Shown here: in pieces, positions 6,931 through 7,181 of the stretch
Layout of the letters: each line of letters begins with the position of its first letter
Position numbering within the stretch: the stretch's first letter is position 1
Assembly (NCBI GenBank): GCA_030610025.1
Contig: JAUWSP010000135.1
Span: 1-7,181, forward strand
Direction of reading: 5' to 3'
Source: Acidobacteriota bacterium
Lineage (GTDB): Bacteria > Acidobacteriota > Thermoanaerobaculia > Multivoradales > JAHEKO01
Length of the DNA stretch: 7,181 nt
The notes under the pieces: generated by a model
Seen by the model: the letters and a program-made list of their open reading frames with translations, nothing else
Told to the model about the DNA's origin: nothing
Databases searched by the model: none
Made by a program: the position numbers and the translations under genes

Positions 6931-7181
6931 CTAGAGCGCTTCAAGGCTCTCCATGATCGCGCCCTTGGCCAGTAGGATCTTGTAGGCATTCTGCTCCAGG
7001 GGCTGCGCTCCTGCGACCGCGGCTGCGGCAACGTCGGCCACCACAGAGGAGCTCAGCTCCTTTCCGATGAGGGCCCTCTCTGCGGCCTCCGACCGCCAGG
7101 GAACAGGGGCCACACCTCCCAGGACGACACTCGCCTCGGCGACGGTGGAACCGTTCATTCGAACGGCGAGAGCGACACTGA
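6931..7181 (-). CDS. Molybdenum hydroxylase FAD-binding subunit, C-terminal part (CoxM/XdhB/YagS-like)
   Basis: Only the last 82 or so residues are in the window; the gene enters from the right edge and stops with TAG at 6931-6933. The frame stays open to the edge, so the ATG at 7158 is internal rather than the start. The sequence SVALAVRMNG, then ASVVLGGVAPVPWRS, a helical AERALIGKE segment and finally NAYKILLAKGAIMESL is typical of the C-terminal domain of the medium, FAD-carrying subunit of xanthine dehydrogenase and CO dehydrogenase-type enzymes. That subunit relays electrons from the molybdenum and iron-sulfur centres to an acceptor through FAD. The large and small subunits would be expected outside the window, upstream on the same strand; here this subunit is the last gene before the terminator. 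The substrate (xanthine, CO, aldehyde or another) cannot be inferred from this fragment. Confidence 0.85.
   Translation of the reverse strand, partial: SVALAVRMNGSTVAEASVVLGGVAPVPWRSEAAERALIGKELSSSVVADVAAAAVAGAQPLEQNAYKILLAKGAIMESLEAL

Overview
The window reads as part of a chromosome from a GC-rich Gram-negative bacterium, most likely an acidobacterium or a close relative. The lineage hint is a large secreted protein ending in the VWFA-related domain that is expanded in Acidobacteriota. An LpxL/HtrB-type acyltransferase points to a lipopolysaccharide-bearing outer membrane. The IspG is the longer form seen in Thermus and many proteobacteria. These are family-level inferences, because no 16S rRNA or ribosomal protein lies in the window.

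Layout, left to right. Bases 1-95 hold no gene I can name, but carry a long near-perfect palindrome (39-91) flanked by TTAG on both sides. A forward block follows: ispG, behind an extended -10 promoter and probably starting at TTG 190; a small flavin-reductase-like protein; a roughly 1040-residue secreted von Willebrand factor A protein; and a TerB-like protein 10 bases behind it. The last two look like a coupled pair. Converging on this block from the right is a minus-strand lysophospholipid/lipid A acyltransferase. To its right a bulged hairpin with a T-run terminates an incomplete minus-strand gene at the window edge, the C-terminal end of a molybdenum-hydroxylase FAD subunit (CoxM/XdhB/YagS type).

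How the genes fit together. IspG performs the penultimate step of the MEP isoprenoid pathway and needs an external low-potential electron donor. The flavin reductase next to it could be part of a redox supply, but that rests on proximity alone. The VWA protein is probably exported and holds two VWFA-related modules around Ig-like domains: the C-terminal module has an intact metal-binding MIDAS and the N-terminal one appears to have lost it. TerB-like proteins recur beside VWA proteins in stress and envelope gene clusters, so this pair is the least explained part of the window. Most of the window is ordinary housekeeping; I found no CRISPR array, tRNA, rRNA, transposase or phage gene.
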